Source of the DNA: Micromonospora sp. NBC_00421
Lineage (GTDB): Bacteria; Actinomycetota; Actinomycetes; Mycobacteriales; Micromonosporaceae
Length of the DNA stretch: 64,000 nt
Direction of reading: 5' to 3'
Assembly: GCF_036017915.1 (NCBI RefSeq)
Contig: NZ_CP107929.1
Span: 6,809,001 to 6,873,000, forward strand
Positions within the stretch are counted from its first letter, which is position 1. Every line of letters starts with the position of its first letter. The notes under the pieces are model-generated. The model did no database searches and was not told the DNA's origin. It saw nothing but the letters and a program-made list of their open reading frames with translations. A program made the translations under genes and the position numbers. Below, piece by piece: positions 8,466-18,342 of the stretch.

Positions 8466-9011
8466 GTGGCGGCGATCTGTGTCTTCTGCGCGTCCTCCCG
8501 TACGCTCGATCAGCGCTGGCTGGACCTGGCGGCCGAGACCGGGGCGGAGCTGGCCCGGCGCGGGCACACGCTGGTCAGCGGCGGCGGTTGCGTCGGGATG
8601 ATGGGTGCCCTCGCCGACGGGGCGCGGGCGGCCGGCGGGCGCACGGTCGGGGTGATCCCGCAGGCGCTGATGGACCTGGAGGTCTCCGATCTCGCCTCGG
8701 ACGAACTGCTGGTCACCGACACCATGGCCAGCCGGAAGACCATCATGATCGAGAAGTCGGACGCCTTCCTCACCCTGCCCGGCGGTCTGGGCACCCTGGA
8801 CGAGCTGTTCGAGGTCTGGACCACCGCCACGCTGGCCATGCACGCCAAGCCGATGGTGCTGGTCGACACCGACAGCTTCTACCGCCCGCTGCTCGACTGG
8901 CTCGCCACCATCACCGACCAGACCTTCCTCAAGCCGGCCGGCCTGGAACTGCTCACGGTCACCCCGACCGTCTCCACCGCACTGGACGCCCTGGAGTCGC
9001 GGCTGCCCTGA
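8466..9011 (+). CDS. LOG-family (TIGR00730) nucleoside 5'-monophosphate phosphoribohydrolase, second copy
   Basis: About 181 residues, the usual size of a single-domain LOG protein. The start at GTG 8466 lies 4 nt after the previous stop, with GGGAGGG at 8449-8455; an overlapping ATG at 8445 is less likely. Motifs: ICVFCASSRT at the N-terminus, SGGGCVGMMGALADGA, and PGGLGTLDELFEVWT with the catalytic Arg/Glu set. It is clearly paralogous to the upstream gene but lacks the N-terminal extension and the repeat tail. The tandem pairing of a long and a short LOG protein suggests either different substrates or a hetero-oligomer; the sequence does not say which. Confidence 0.9.
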   Translation: MAAICVFCASSRTLDQRWLDLAAETGAELARRGHTLVSGGGCVGMMGALADGARAAGGRTVGVIPQALMDLEVSDLASDELLVTDTMASRKTIMIEKSDAFLTLPGGLGTLDELFEVWTTATLAMHAKPMVLVDTDSFYRPLLDWLATITDQTFLKPAGLELLTVTPTVSTALDALESRLP

Positions 9012-9066
9012 CCCGCACGCCCGGCCCTGACCCGCACGCCCGGCCCTGACCCGCACGCCCGGCCCC
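9010..9066. repeat. Three tandem 19-bp copies spanning the LOG stop codon
   Basis: GACCCGCACGCCCGGCCCT is repeated three times (last base differs in the third copy). The first copy begins inside the TGA stop codon of the LOG gene. Confidence 0.95.
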
Positions 9067-9138
9067 GGTCCGGCCCCTTGGGCGAGTGCTCACGCCTGGT
9101 ACCCGGGAGCGAGCGACGGGCCTGGGCAGGGTGGTGAG

Positions 9139-12100
9139 GTGGGTGGTGTCGTACCGGCGTGGTGGGATGTGGGGGTGCAGGGGTACCGGCTGGTGCGCCG
9201 GCCTGTCGGACCCGGCCCGGATGACGGGCGGTCCGCCGCGGGCGTCCGGGGGGACGCTCGGCGCGGCGGGGTGATCGAGGAGCCGGGTCGGAGCGGGTCG
9301 GGCGTCGAGGGGGAGCCGCGGCCCGGAGGGTCGGCGGGCGATGCCGCACACCCCGACGGCCCACACCGACCGGGGGCGGATCCGCCCCGCCCAGGGTCCG
9401 GGCCGCACCGGCCGGAGGTCGCAGCGCAGTCGGGTGGTCGGCGCGATCCGCTCCACGAGGAGGTCGCAGCGCAGTCGGGTGGTCGGCGCGATCCGCTCCA
9501 CGAGGAGGTCGCAGCGCAGTCGGGTGGTCGGCGCGATCCGCTCCACGAGGAGGTCGCAGCGCAGCCGGGTGGTCGGCGCGATCCGCTCCAGGCGGAGGTG
9601 GTGGCGCACACCGCCGGGCCGATGCTGGTGCTCGGCGGGCCGGGCACCGGCAAGACCCGCACCCTGGTCGAGTCGGTCGCCGCCCGGGTCGCCGAGGGGG
9701 TCGACCCGGAGCGCCTGCTGGTGCTCACCTTCGGCCGTCGGCAGGCCACCGAGCTGCGGCAACGGATCGAGGCCCGGATCGCCGCCGACGGTCACCGGGT
9801 GCTGCGGGAACCGTTGGTACGCACCTTCCCCGCCTTCGCCTTCGGGCTGCTGCGCCGGGCCGCAGGCGAGCGGGGCGAGCCGTCCCCCCGGCTGCTCACC
9901 GGCCCCGAGCAGGATCTGATCATCCGCGAGCTGCTGGACGTCGTCGGCACCGAACCCGGCGACGACCCGGTCGGTTGGCCGGACGACCTGCTCCCCGCCC
10001 TGCGTACCCGGGCGTTCGCCGCCCAGCTGCGTGACCTGCTGATGCGGGCTGCCGAGCGGGGGGTCGGCCCGGCCGAGCTGGCCCGGCTGGGGGAGAAGCT
10101 GGGCCGCACCGACTGGCCGGCCGCCGCCCGGTTCCTCAGGGAGTACGTCGCCGTCCTCGCGCTGCGCGACGTCGGCAACCGGGGCTCCGTGGCGTACGAC
10201 CCGGCCGAGCTGGTCCGCGCCGCCACCGGCCTGCTCCTCGACGATCCGGAGCTGTTGGAGGCCGAGCGTCGCCGGCTGGCCCACGTCTACGTCGACGAGT
10301 TGGCCGACACCGACCCGGCCCAGCAGGACCTGTTGGCCGTTCTGGCCGGCGGCGGCAGGTCCCTGGTGGCATTCGCCGACCCGGACTCCTCCACGTACGC
10401 CTTCCGGGGTGCCGACCCGGCCGTGGTCGCCGCGTTCCCCCACCGGTTCCGGACGGCCTCCGGGGCACCGGCGGCGCAGGTCACGTTCACCACCTCCTAC
10501 CGGGCCGGGCCGGTGCTGCTCGGTGCTACCGGCCGGCTGGCCCGGCGGCTGCGCGGCCCGGCCGGGCACCGGCAGCTGCGACCGCTGCCCGACGCGCCGC
10601 CGGGCAGCGTCGAGGTGCGCACCTTCCGCTCGGCCACCAGCGAGGCCGCCTGGCTGGCCCACGCGCTGCGCGCCGCCCACCTGCTCGACGGGGTGCCCTG
10701 GTCGGCGATGGCGGTGCTGGTCCGCTCGACCCACCTGCACCTGCCGTCGTTGCGACGGGCGTTGCACGCCGCCGGGGTGCCGACCGTGGTGCACGGCGAG
10801 GACCTGCCACTGCACCTGCAACCGGCGGTGGCCCCACTGCTGCTCGTGCTGCGCTGCGCCCTCGACCCGGCCCGGCTCGACGAGGAGTCCGCGATCGCCC
10901 TGCTGCACTCGCCGCTGGGCGGGGCCGATCCGCTCGCCGAGCGGCGGTTGCGGCAGGGGCTGCGGGCGCTCGCGCTGGCCCGGGGCGACCGGCGGCCCTC
11001 CGGCGAGCTGATCGTCGAGGCGCTGGCCGACCCGGCGGAGCTGGCCGGCATCGAGCGGCGCTGGGTCGAACCGGCCCGTGCCGTGGCGGAGTTGCTGGCC
11101 ACCGCCCGGACGGCTGCGGCGGTGCCCGGCGCGACCGCCGAGGACGTGCTCTGGGCGGTGTGGAGCGCCAGCGGGCTCGCCGAACGCTGGGCCGGGGTGA
11201 TCATGCGGGGGCGGGCGGCCACCGGGGAACACGAGACCGCCCAGCGTTGGCGGGCCGAGGCCGCCGACCGGGACCTCGACGCGGTGCTGGTGCTCTTCGA
11301 CGCGGCGGCCCGGTTCGTCGACCGGCTGCCCGGTGCCCGGACCGAGGTCTTCCTCGACCACGTCCTCGGCCAGGATCTGCCGGCCGACACCCTGGCGGCC
11401 AGCGCCGACCGGGGAGCCGCGGTCCGCCTGCTCACCGCGCACGCCGCCAAGGGGCTGGAGTGGGACCTGGTCGCGGTGGCCGGTGTGCAGGAGGGCGTCT
11501 GGCCCGACCTGCGGCTGCGCGGCAGCCTGCTCGGCTCGGAGCGGCTGGTCGACGTGCTGGTCGGCCGGGCGGACGGCGCCGGCGTCCGGGCCGGTCTGGT
11601 CGGGCAGACCTCCGCCCTGCTCGACGAGGAACGCCGGCTCTTCCACGTCGCGGTGACCCGGGCCCGGCGTCGGCTGCTGGTCACCGCCGTCGCCTCGGCG
11701 GCCGTCGGCGGCGACGACCACGAGGAGCAGCCCAGCCGCTTCCTGCACGAGCTGGGTGTGGCCGACCCGGCACCTTCCCGCCCGGACCCGTCGGCGGCCC
11801 GGGGTGACGTGGGCGAGAAGAGCGAGGCCGGCGAGGTGGGCGAGGCGGGCGACGACCTGCCCGGCGAGTTGCCGGTCGGGCGGCCACCCCGGGCGCTCAC
11901 CCTCTCGGCGCTGGTGGCGGAGCTGCGTACCGCGATCGCCGGTCCGGCGGCGTCGGTGGCCCGGCGGCGCGCGGCGGCGGCCGAGCTGGCCCGGCTGGCT
12001 GCCGCCGGCATCCCGGGCGCGCACCCGGACGACTGGTGGGGCCTGCGCACTCTCTCCGACGACCGGCCCCTGGTGGACGAGGGCGAGCCCGTCCGGGTCA

Positions 12101-12885
12101 CCCCGTCGGGCATGGAGAGCGCGCTGCGGTGCAGCCTGCGCTGGCTGCTCGAACGGCACGGCGGCAGCGGCCCGGCCAGCGCCGCCCAGGGGGTCGGCAA
12201 CCTGGTGCACGCCGCCGCGATGCTGGCCGAGGACGCCAGCGCCGACCGGACCGCCCTGCTGGAGTACGTGGCCGCCCGGTTCGACGCGATCGAGCTGGCC
12301 GCCCGCTGGATGGTCGGCCCGGAACGGGAACGCGCCGAGGCCATGGTGGACAAGCTGCTGCGCTGGCTGGCCGGCAACCCGCGTCGGCTGCTCGCCATCG
12401 AGCACGAGTTCGCGGTCCGCCTCGACGACCCGGCGCGGCCGGTCGAGCTGACCGGCCGGGTCGACCGGCTGGAGGTCGACGCCGACGGCCGGCTCGTGGT
12501 GATCGACCTCAAGACCGGCAAGTCGACGGCGGTCACCGAGCGGGAGGTGGCCGAGCATCCGCAGCTCGGGGCGTACCAGGCGGCGGTGGAGGCGGGTGGG
12601 TTCGCCGAGTTCGGCGACGAGGCCGGGGGAGCGGCGCTGGTGCAGCTCGGCACCGGCGCGAAGGACGCCCGGGAGCAGACCCAGGCCGCCGCCGGGCAGG
12701 GCCCCGAGGCCGGCTGGGCCACCGCCCTGGTCCGGCGCACCGCCGACACGATGGCCGCCGCCACCTTCGCCGCCGTCGCCAACTCGAAGTGCCGGGTCTG
12801 CCCGGTGCGGACCAGTTGCCCCGTCTCCGGGCAGGGCCGTCAGGTCGTCGAGCCACCGACCGCCGTGGACGAGGGGGAGCGGTGA
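9139..12885 (+). CDS. adnA: ATP-dependent helicase/nuclease subunit AdnA
   Basis: About 1248 residues. A UvrD-like motor comes first: Walker A GGPGTGKT with Lys172, motif Ia VLTFGRRQATEL, Walker B VDELAD with Asp386/Glu387 (divergent from DEYQD), and motif [12 protein letters not shown] RecB-like nuclease closes the protein, with Asp1123 and Lys1125 in VIDLKTGKS. Cysteines flanking the nuclease (ALRCSLRW, then CRVCPVRTSC) could hold an Fe-S cluster as in AddB-type proteins. AdnAB resects DNA ends in actinobacteria. The N-terminus has YRLVRRP, as in AdnA, but is about 100 residues longer than usual because of a fourfold 45-bp repeat just before Walker A. The GTG start is uncertain (GTG 9169 or 9175 possible). 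It overlaps adnB by GTGA. Confidence 0.9.
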   Translation: MGGVVPAWWDVGVQGYRLVRRPVGPGPDDGRSAAGVRGDARRGGVIEEPGRSGSGVEGEPRPGGSAGDAAHPDGPHRPGADPPRPGSGPHRPEVAAQSGGRRDPLHEEVAAQSGGRRDPLHEEVAAQSGGRRDPLHEEVAAQPGGRRDPLQAEVVAHTAGPMLVLGGPGTGKTRTLVESVAARVAEGVDPERLLVLTFGRRQATELRQRIEARIAADGHRVLREPLVRTFPAFAFGLLRRAAGERGEPSPRLLTGPEQDLIIRELLDVVGTEPGDDPVGWPDDLLPALRTRAFAAQLRDLLMRAAERGVGPAELARLGEKLGRTDWPAAARFLREYVAVLALRDVGNRGSVAYDPAELVRAATGLLLDDPELLEAERRRLAHVYVDELADTDPAQQDLLAVLAGGGRSLVAFADPDSSTYAFRGADPAVVAAFPHRFRTASGAPAAQVTFTTSYRAGPVLLGATGRLARRLRGPAGHRQLRPLPDAPPGSVEVRTFRSATSEAAWLAHALRAAHLLDGVPWSAMAVLVRSTHLHLPSLRRALHAAGVPTVVHGEDLPLHLQPAVAPLLLVLRCALDPARLDEESAIALLHSPLGGADPLAERRLRQGLRALALARGDRRPSGELIVEALADPAELAGIERRWVEPARAVAELLATARTAAAVPGATAEDVLWAVWSASGLAERWAGVIMRGRAATGEHETAQRWRAEAADRDLDAVLVLFDAAARFVDRLPGARTEVFLDHVLGQDLPADTLAASADRGAAVRLLTAHAAKGLEWDLVAVAGVQEGVWPDLRLRGSLLGSERLVDVLVGRADGAGVRAGLVGQTSALLDEERRLFHVAVTRARRRLLVTAVASAAVGGDDHEEQPSRFLHELGVADPAPSRPDPSAARGDVGEKSEAGEVGEAGDDLPGELPVGRPPRALTLSALVAELRTAIAGPAASVARRRAAAAELARLAAAGIPGAHPDDWWGLRTLSDDRPLVDEGEPVRVTPSGMESALRCSLRWLLERHGGSGPASAAQGVGNLVHAAAMLAEDASADRTALLEYVAARFDAIELAARWMVGPERERAEAMVDKLLRWLAGNPRRLLAIEHEFAVRLDDPARPVELTGRVDRLEVDADGRLVVIDLKTGKSTAVTEREVAEHPQLGAYQAAVEAGGFAEFGDEAGGAALVQLGTGAKDAREQTQAAAGQGPEAGWATALVRRTADTMAAATFAAVANSKCRVCPVRTSCPVSGQGRQVVEPPTAVDEGER
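9415..9594 (+). repeat. Four 45-bp in-frame repeats covering the AdnA Q-motif segment
   Basis: Units start at 9415, 9460, 9505 and 9550. Each encodes 15 residues of the form EVAAQSGGRRDPLHE; the last copy reads PLQA and runs directly into EVVAHTAGPMLVLGG and Walker A. The repeated segment looks like the helicase Q-motif region (DPxQxxVVxHxxGP) copied upstream of itself. Confidence 0.93.
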
Positions 12886-15800
12886 CCCAGCCGACCCTGT
12901 TCAGCGCCGCCACCCCCGCCCCGCGCGCCGCCGACGCCGGCCCCCGCTACACGCCTGTGGAGCTGGCCCGGCTGCTCCGGCTGCCCGCCCCGACGACCGA
13001 ACAGGCCGCGATCATCGCGGCGCCGGTCGCGCCGCTGCTGGTGGTGGCGGGTGCCGGCTCGGGCAAGACCGAGACGATGGCCGCCCGGGTGGTCTGGCTG
13101 GTCGCCAACTCGTACGTCCGGCCGGAACAGATCCTCGGGCTGACCTTCACCCGCAAGGCGGCCGGCGAGCTGGCGCACCGGGTACGCACCCGGCTCGACC
13201 AGTTGGTCCGGCGGCTCGGCCGGCGGTCCCGCAACCCGCTGGACGATCCCCTCGCCGGTGAGCCCACCGTCTCCACCTACCACTCGTACGCGGGGCGGAT
13301 CGTGGCCGAGCACGGGCTGCGGGCCGGCTACGAACCGACCACCCGGCTGCTCACCGAGGCGTCCCGGTGGCAGCTCGTCGACCTGCTGGTGCGCAACTAC
13401 GACGGCGACATGTCCGAGGTCGACCGGATGCCCAGCACCATCACCGACGCCGTGCTGGCCCTCGCCGGCGAGCTGGACGAGCACCTGGTCGACCCGGACG
13501 CGCTGGCCGCCTGGACGGGCCGGTTCTTCGCCGACGTGCAGGCCCACCCCGGGCGCGTCTACGCCGACGTCCGCAAGGCGCTCCAGCTCCAGCGGACCCG
13601 GTTGAAGCTGCTGCCGCTGGTGCGGGCGTACGCCAGGCGCAAGGACGACTTCGAGGCGATGGACTTCGCCGACCAGCTCGCCCGTGCCGCCCGGGTCGCC
13701 CGGGATCACCCGGCGGTCGGCGCGGTCGAGCGGGACCGCTACCGGGTGGTGCTGCTCGACGAGTACCAGGACACCAGCCACGCCCAGGTGGTGCTGCTCA
13801 ACCACCTCTTCGGCGGCGGCCACCCGGTCACCGCGGTCGGCGATCCCTGCCAGTCGATCTACGGTTGGCGCGGGGCCAGCGCCGGCACGCTCGACCGGTT
13901 CCCCACCGACTTCGCCCGCGCCGACGGCACCCCCGCCGAGGCGATGAGCCTCACCACCAGCTGGCGCAACCGGCCGGAGATCCTCGGCGTGGCCAATGCG
14001 TTGTCGGTCCCGCTGCGGGCCGCCGGTGCCCGGGTGCCGGAGCTGCATGCCGCGCTGAGCGTCCGGGAACCGATCCCGCACCGCAGCCCGGGGGGCCGGG
14101 CCGCCGGCACCGTGCACTGCGCGCTGCTGCCCACGTACGTCGACGAGGCGGACTGGATCGCCGACAGTGTGCTCGCCGCCTGGCGGGGGGCGGCCCGGGT
14201 GCCCGGCGCGCTACCCGAGCACATCCCGGTGCCGCAGCGCCCCTCCACCGCCGTGCTGGTCCGGGTGCGCAGCCAGATCCCGGCGATCGAGGCGGCCCTG
14301 CGGGCGCGGGGGCTACCGGTCGAGGTGGTCGGCCTGGGCGGGCTGCTGGACACCCCGGAGGTGCGGGACGTGGTCTGCACCCTGCGGGTGCTCGCCGACC
14401 CCACCGACGGCGCGGCGCTGCTGCGCCTGCTCACCGGGGCGCGCTGGCGGATCGGGCCGCGTGACCTGGTGGCCCTGCACCGGCGGGCACGGGCCATCGC
14501 GCGGGCCCGCCGGGAGCTGACCGGCGACGAGGGGCCGGAGATCACCGTGGACGTGCTGGACGAGGCGACCCTGGTGGAGGCGCTGGCCGACCTGGGGCCG
14601 GCGCAGGCGTACTCGGCGGAGGGTTACCTGCGGCTGCGGTCGTACGGGATGGAGCTGGCGCTGCTGCGTTACCGGCTGGACCAGACGCTGCCGGAGCTGA
14701 TCGCGGACGTCGAACGCACCATCGGCCTGGACGTCGAGGTGGCGGTCCGGGCCGGCCGGGACGGCACCGGCGACGCCGGGTTGGCCCGGGGGCACCTGGA
14801 CGCCCTCGGTGACGTGGCCGCCCGGTTCAGCGGCGAGACCCCGGCGGCGACGCTTGCCGGTTTCCTGGCCTACCTGGCCGCCGCCGAGGACGAGGAGCGT
14901 GGGCTCTCCCCGGGTGAGGTGGAGGTGGTGGAGGGCGCGGTGCAGGTGCTCACCGCACACGCCGCCAAGGGCCTGGAGTGGGACGTCGTCGCGGTCGCCG
15001 GGCTGACCCGGGGCGGCTGGCCCGGCCAGGTCCGCAACTCCGATCACTGGCTGGGCGGGCTCGGGGTGCTGCCCTTCCCGCTGCGCGGCGACGCCGACGG
15101 GCTGCCCGTGCTCGACCTCGCCGAGCTGGCCGACCAGCGTGGGGTGGCCCGGGCGATGGCCGACTTCACCGACGCCTGGCGGGCCCACGACGAGCGTGAG
15201 GAACGCCGGCTGGCCTACGTGGCGGTGACCCGGCCCCGGCGGCTGCTGCTCTGCTCCGGGTACTGGTGGGGCGAGGGGACCAAGCGGTTCCGGGGGCCGT
15301 CGGTGCTGCTCCGCGAGGTGTACGACGCGTGCCTGGCCGGCGGGGGCGGCCTGCTGGTCGACCAGTGGGCGCCCGAACCGGCCGGTGACGCGGTCAATCC
15401 GACCACCGAACTGGTGTTGCGGGCCGACTGGCCGGCCGACCCGCTCGGCCCACGACGGCCGGCGCTGACCGAGGCGGCGGCGTTGGTCCGCCGCTACCTC
15501 GCCGACCCCGAGGCGGCCCACCGGGACTCCCGGCCCGACCCCGACTCGGCCCGCCTGGAGTCCCGGGCCGACCCCGAGACATCCCGCCGGGAGACCACGA
15601 CCGGACCCGACGTGGTCGGGCGCGAACCCGGACCCGACGTGGCTGGGCGCGGGGCCGAGCCGGTGGTGACGGATCCGGAGGTGGTGCGGTGGCGGCGGGA
15701 GGCGGATCTGCTCCTGGCCGAGCGGGCGGAGCTGTTGCGGCAGGCCGACGGGGTCGAGGTGGTGCTGCCCGGACACCTGTCGGTCACCCAGCTGGTGGCG

Positions 15801-16394
15801 TTGCGTCGGGACCCGGCGCAGCTGGCCCGTACGCTGCGCAGGCCGATGCCCGCCCCACCCAGCCCGTACGCCCGGCGGGGCACCGCCTTCCACGCCTGGC
15901 TGGAGGCCCGGTTCGGAGCCGACCGGCTGCTCGACGTGGACGAGTTGCCGGGGGCGGCCGACGCGGACGCCGCGCCCGACGGGGCGCTTGCCGAACTCCA
16001 GGAGCGCTTCCTGGCCAGCGAGTGGGCAGACCGGGTGCCGGTGGAGGTGGAGGTGCCGTTCGCCACGGTGCTTGCCGGCGTGGTGGTCCGGGGCCGGATG
16101 GACGCCGTCTTCTCCCGCCCCGGCGGCCGGTACGACGTGGTCGACTGGAAGACGGGTCGACAGCCGACCGGCGGGGAGGCCGCGGTGGCCGCGGTGCAGT
16201 TGGCCGTCTACCGGCTGGCCTGGGCGGAGCTGGCCGGGGTGCCGGTGGACCGGGTGGGGGCCGCCTTCCACTACGTCCGGGACGGGGTGACGGTGCGGCC
16301 GGCCGACCTGCTGGACGCCGACGGGCTGACCGCCATCATCGCCGGGTTGCCGGAAAATCCGCTGGGGGGTGGCGCGCCGGAAGATCCGTGGTAG
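12882..16394 (+). CDS. adnB: ATP-dependent helicase/nuclease subunit AdnB
   Basis: About 1170 residues from GTG 12882, which overlaps the adnA stop. The motor is canonical: Walker A AGAGSGKT with Lys62, motif Ia [13 protein letters not shown], Walker [10 protein letters not shown] with Asp293/Glu294, QSIYGWRGA (motif III) and [10 protein letters not shown] (motif V). The C-terminal RecB-like nuclease has VVDWKTGRQ with Asp1088 and Lys1090. Together with AdnA it forms the heterodimeric end-resecting motor-nuclease; AdnB is the main translocase in mycobacteria. An acidic/basic low-complexity linker (about residues 865-935, rich in DP, DSR and GPD) separates motor and nuclease. A hairpin follows the gene (16435-16462). 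Confidence 0.93.
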   Translation: MTQPTLFSAATPAPRAADAGPRYTPVELARLLRLPAPTTEQAAIIAAPVAPLLVVAGAGSGKTETMAARVVWLVANSYVRPEQILGLTFTRKAAGELAHRVRTRLDQLVRRLGRRSRNPLDDPLAGEPTVSTYHSYAGRIVAEHGLRAGYEPTTRLLTEASRWQLVDLLVRNYDGDMSEVDRMPSTITDAVLALAGELDEHLVDPDALAAWTGRFFADVQAHPGRVYADVRKALQLQRTRLKLLPLVRAYARRKDDFEAMDFADQLARAARVARDHPAVGAVERDRYRVVLLDEYQDTSHAQVVLLNHLFGGGHPVTAVGDPCQSIYGWRGASAGTLDRFPTDFARADGTPAEAMSLTTSWRNRPEILGVANALSVPLRAAGARVPELHAALSVREPIPHRSPGGRAAGTVHCALLPTYVDEADWIADSVLAAWRGAARVPGALPEHIPVPQRPSTAVLVRVRSQIPAIEAALRARGLPVEVVGLGGLLDTPEVRDVVCTLRVLADPTDGAALLRLLTGARWRIGPRDLVALHRRARAIARARRELTGDEGPEITVDVLDEATLVEALADLGPAQAYSAEGYLRLRSYGMELALLRYRLDQTLPELIADVERTIGLDVEVAVRAGRDGTGDAGLARGHLDALGDVAARFSGETPAATLAGFLAYLAAAEDEERGLSPGEVEVVEGAVQVLTAHAAKGLEWDVVAVAGLTRGGWPGQVRNSDHWLGGLGVLPFPLRGDADGLPVLDLAELADQRGVARAMADFTDAWRAHDEREERRLAYVAVTRPRRLLLCSGYWWGEGTKRFRGPSVLLREVYDACLAGGGGLLVDQWAPEPAGDAVNPTTELVLRADWPADPLGPRRPALTEAAALVRRYLADPEAAHRDSRPDPDSARLESRADPETSRRETTTGPDVVGREPGPDVAGRGAEPVVTDPEVVRWRREADLLLAERAELLRQADGVEVVLPGHLSVTQLVALRRDPAQLARTLRRPMPAPPSPYARRGTAFHAWLEARFGADRLLDVDELPGAADADAAPDGALAELQERFLASEWADRVPVEVEVPFATVLAGVVVRGRMDAVFSRPGGRYDVVDWKTGRQPTGGEAAVAAVQLAVYRLAWAELAGVPVDRVGAAFHYVRDGVTVRPADLLDADGLTAIIAGLPENPLGGGAPEDPW

Positions 16395-16434
16395 GTTGTT
16401 CTTGTTGCAGTTTTGGTTTCCAGAGACTCTGTGT

Positions 16435-16462
16435 GCGCCTGGCGGATTGTGGCCCCAGGCGC
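16435..16462 (+). terminator. Probable terminator after adnAB
   Basis: GCGCCTGG (16435-16442) pairs with CCAGGCGC (16455-16462), a perfect 8-bp stem, followed by TCTTTGTTGTG. It lies between adnB and the cold-shock gene and could also be part of the long 5' leader of the latter. Confidence 0.5.
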
Positions 16463-16594
16463 TCTTTGTTGTGTCCGGAGCTCTCCGGGCGGGGCGACCA
16501 AAAACAACAGGCGATTCGCGCATCCCGCGCGGAGCGCTCCTCTTCGGGTCCGCAACAAGTGCGGGCTCGACGTTCCGTCAAGGAGACGAAACAG
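16463..16594 (+). promoter_or_regulatory. Long leader region of the cold-shock gene
   Basis: About 200 bp without a gene separates adnB from the cold-shock gene. The segment is less GC-rich than its surroundings, with CAAAAACAACAG and TTTGTTG tracts, and ends in the AAGGAGA ribosome site at 16580-16586. Long structured 5' untranslated regions are normal for cspA-type genes and control them with temperature; here that is inference from position and composition. Confidence 0.4.
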
Positions 16595-16798
16595 ATGGCA
16601 ATTGGCACCGTCAAGTGGTTCAACGCTGACAAGGGCTTCGGCTTCATCACCCCGGACGGCGGCGGCGCTGACGTCTTCGCCCACTTCTCGGCGATCCAGT
16701 CCTCCGGCTACCGGAGCCTGGACGAGAACCAGCGGGTCGAGTTCGAGGTGACCCAGGGCCAGAAGGGCCCGCAGGCGGAGAACATCCGTCCGCTCTGA
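16595..16798 (+). CDS. Cold-shock protein (CspA family)
   Basis: 67 residues, the standard size of a single cold-shock domain. It shows both nucleic-acid binding motifs: RNP1 as [10 protein letters not shown] and RNP2 as DVFAHFSAI. The start [17 protein letters not shown] is typical of actinobacterial CspA. The protein is a single-strand RNA/DNA chaperone in the cytoplasm. The ribosome site AAGGAGA lies 8 nt upstream. The DEAD-box RNA helicase gene is next in the same direction, so an RNA-remodelling pair acting in cold or stress is likely. A stem-loop at 16850-16906 separates the two. Confidence 0.96.
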   Translation: MAIGTVKWFNADKGFGFITPDGGGADVFAHFSAIQSSGYRSLDENQRVEFEVTQGQKGPQAENIRPL

Positions 16799-16849
16799 TC
16801 TTCGGATCGTCCGGTAACACCCACCAGGTCCTCCGGACCCGGTGACGGA

Positions 16850-16906
16850 CCGGTCCGCCGCGCCGCCCCCCGCTCCGGCGGGACGCGGCGTGCTGCGGCG
16901 GACCGG
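16850..16906 (+). terminator. Probable terminator after the cold-shock gene
   Basis: CCGGTCCGCCGC (16850-16861) and GCGGCGGACCGG (16895-16906) form a perfect 12-bp stem with a 33-nt loop that contains further GC pairing. It starts 52 bp after the stop codon. Confidence 0.55.
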
Positions 16907-17019
16907 CCCGTACCCAATCGGTTCGTGCTTGTGAGTCCCGACGGACCTGGTCCGTCGGAGACCGCGCCGACTTCCGGCGCCCTCCCTCGACACGTGCCGC
17001 GTCGAGGAAGGCTTTCCGC

Positions 17020-18342
17020 ATGACCATGACCATTCCCACCTTCGCCGCGACCGGCCTCGCGCCGGCGCTGCTCGCCGAGCTGACCGCGCAGGGCATCACC
17101 GAGCCGTTCCCCATCCAGACGGCCACCCTGCCGGACTCGTTGGCCGGTCGGGACGTGCTGGGCCGGGGGCGTACCGGCTCGGGCAAGACCCTGGCCTTCG
17201 GGCTCCCGCTGCTGCACCGCACCGCCGGTCACCGGGCCCGCCCCGGTCGCCCGCTCGCCCTGGTGCTGGTCCCCACCCGTGAGCTGGCCGCCCAGGTCAC
17301 CACGGCACTCACCCCGTACGCCCGGGCGCTCGGGCTGCGCTGCGCCACCGTGGTCGGTGGGCTGTCCCTCCAGCGGCAGGCGGACGCGCTGCGCGCCGGT
17401 GCCGAGGTGCTTGTGGCCACCCCCGGTCGGCTGCACGACCTGATCAACCGGGGTGACGCCCGGCTGGACCAGGTCGCCATCACCGTGCTCGACGAGGCCG
17501 ACCAGATGGCCGACATGGGCTTCCTGCCCCAGGTGACCAAGCTGCTGGAGCAGGTCGCCCCGAACGGCCAGCGGATGCTCTTCTCGGCCACCCTGGACGG
17601 CGGGGTGGACCGGCTGGTCCGCCGCTTCCTCAGCAACCCGGTGTCGCACTCGGTGGACCCGGGCACCGCCACGGTGACCGCGATGACCCACCACGTCCTG
17701 CACGTCGACGCGGCCGACAAGCCCGCCGCGCTCACCCAGATCGCCGCCCGCGAGGGCCGCACCATCCTGTTCATGGCGACCAAGCACCGCGCCGACCGGA
17801 TGGCCCGTCAACTGCTCGCCAAGGGCGTACGCGCGGCGGCGCTGCACGGTGGGAAGTCCCAGCCGCAGCGCACCCGGATCCTGGAGCAGTTCCGCACCGG
17901 CCAGGTCACCGCACTGGTCGCCACCGACGTGGCGGCCCGGGGCATCCACGTCGACGGGCTGGACATGGTGGTCAACGTGGACCCGCCGACCGAGGCGAAG
18001 GACTACCTGCACCGTGGCGGTCGGACCGCCCGGGCCGGCGAGGCCGGCCAGGTGGTCACCCTGGTCCTGCCGGAGCAGCGCCGGGACGTCTCCCGGCTGA
18101 TGAGCGTGGCCGGCATCAAACCGCAGTCGACCCAGGTACGCCTCGGCGACGGCGGGCTGGCCCGGGTGACCGGAGCGCGTGAGCCGTCCGGCGTGCCGGT
18201 GACCATCGTGGCCCCGGCCCCCGCCCCGGCTGCCCGGCCGCGTACCGCCCCCGGTGGCGGCAACGGTGCCGGTGGTGAAGGTGGTCGGTCGCACCGGGCG
18301 TCGGGCCGTTCCCGTCGGCCGCGTCGCCCCCGTACCGCCTGA
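17020..18342 (+). CDS. DEAD-box ATP-dependent RNA helicase
   Basis: 440 residues from ATG 17020, with GAGGAAGG upstream. All family motifs are present in order: Q motif (GITEPFPIQTATLP), motif I GRTGSGKT, motif Ia VPTRELAAQ, motif II VLDEADQMADMGF, motif III FSATLDG, motif IV-like TILFMATK, motif V ATDVAARGIHVDG and motif VI HRGGRTARAG. The C-terminal 50 residues are Pro/Ala then Gly/Arg-rich (RSHRASGRSRRPRRPR), a likely RNA-binding tail, as in RhlE-type enzymes. It unwinds RNA, probably in ribosome assembly or mRNA turnover. Its place after a cold-shock gene suggests a cold-adaptation role. Confidence 0.95.
   Translation: MTMTIPTFAATGLAPALLAELTAQGITEPFPIQTATLPDSLAGRDVLGRGRTGSGKTLAFGLPLLHRTAGHRARPGRPLALVLVPTRELAAQVTTALTPYARALGLRCATVVGGLSLQRQADALRAGAEVLVATPGRLHDLINRGDARLDQVAITVLDEADQMADMGFLPQVTKLLEQVAPNGQRMLFSATLDGGVDRLVRRFLSNPVSHSVDPGTATVTAMTHHVLHVDAADKPAALTQIAAREGRTILFMATKHRADRMARQLLAKGVRAAALHGGKSQPQRTRILEQFRTGQVTALVATDVAARGIHVDGLDMVVNVDPPTEAKDYLHRGGRTARAGEAGQVVTLVLPEQRRDVSRLMSVAGIKPQSTQVRLGDGGLARVTGAREPSGVPVTIVAPAPAPAARPRTAPGGGNGAGGEGGRSHRASGRSRRPRRPRTA

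Noticed and set aside
8959..12558. 1199-codon minus-strand open frame opposite adnA
   Set aside because: It has shadow composition (Arg/Gly/Pro/His-rich), no domain and no ribosome site; the plus-strand helicase explains the region.
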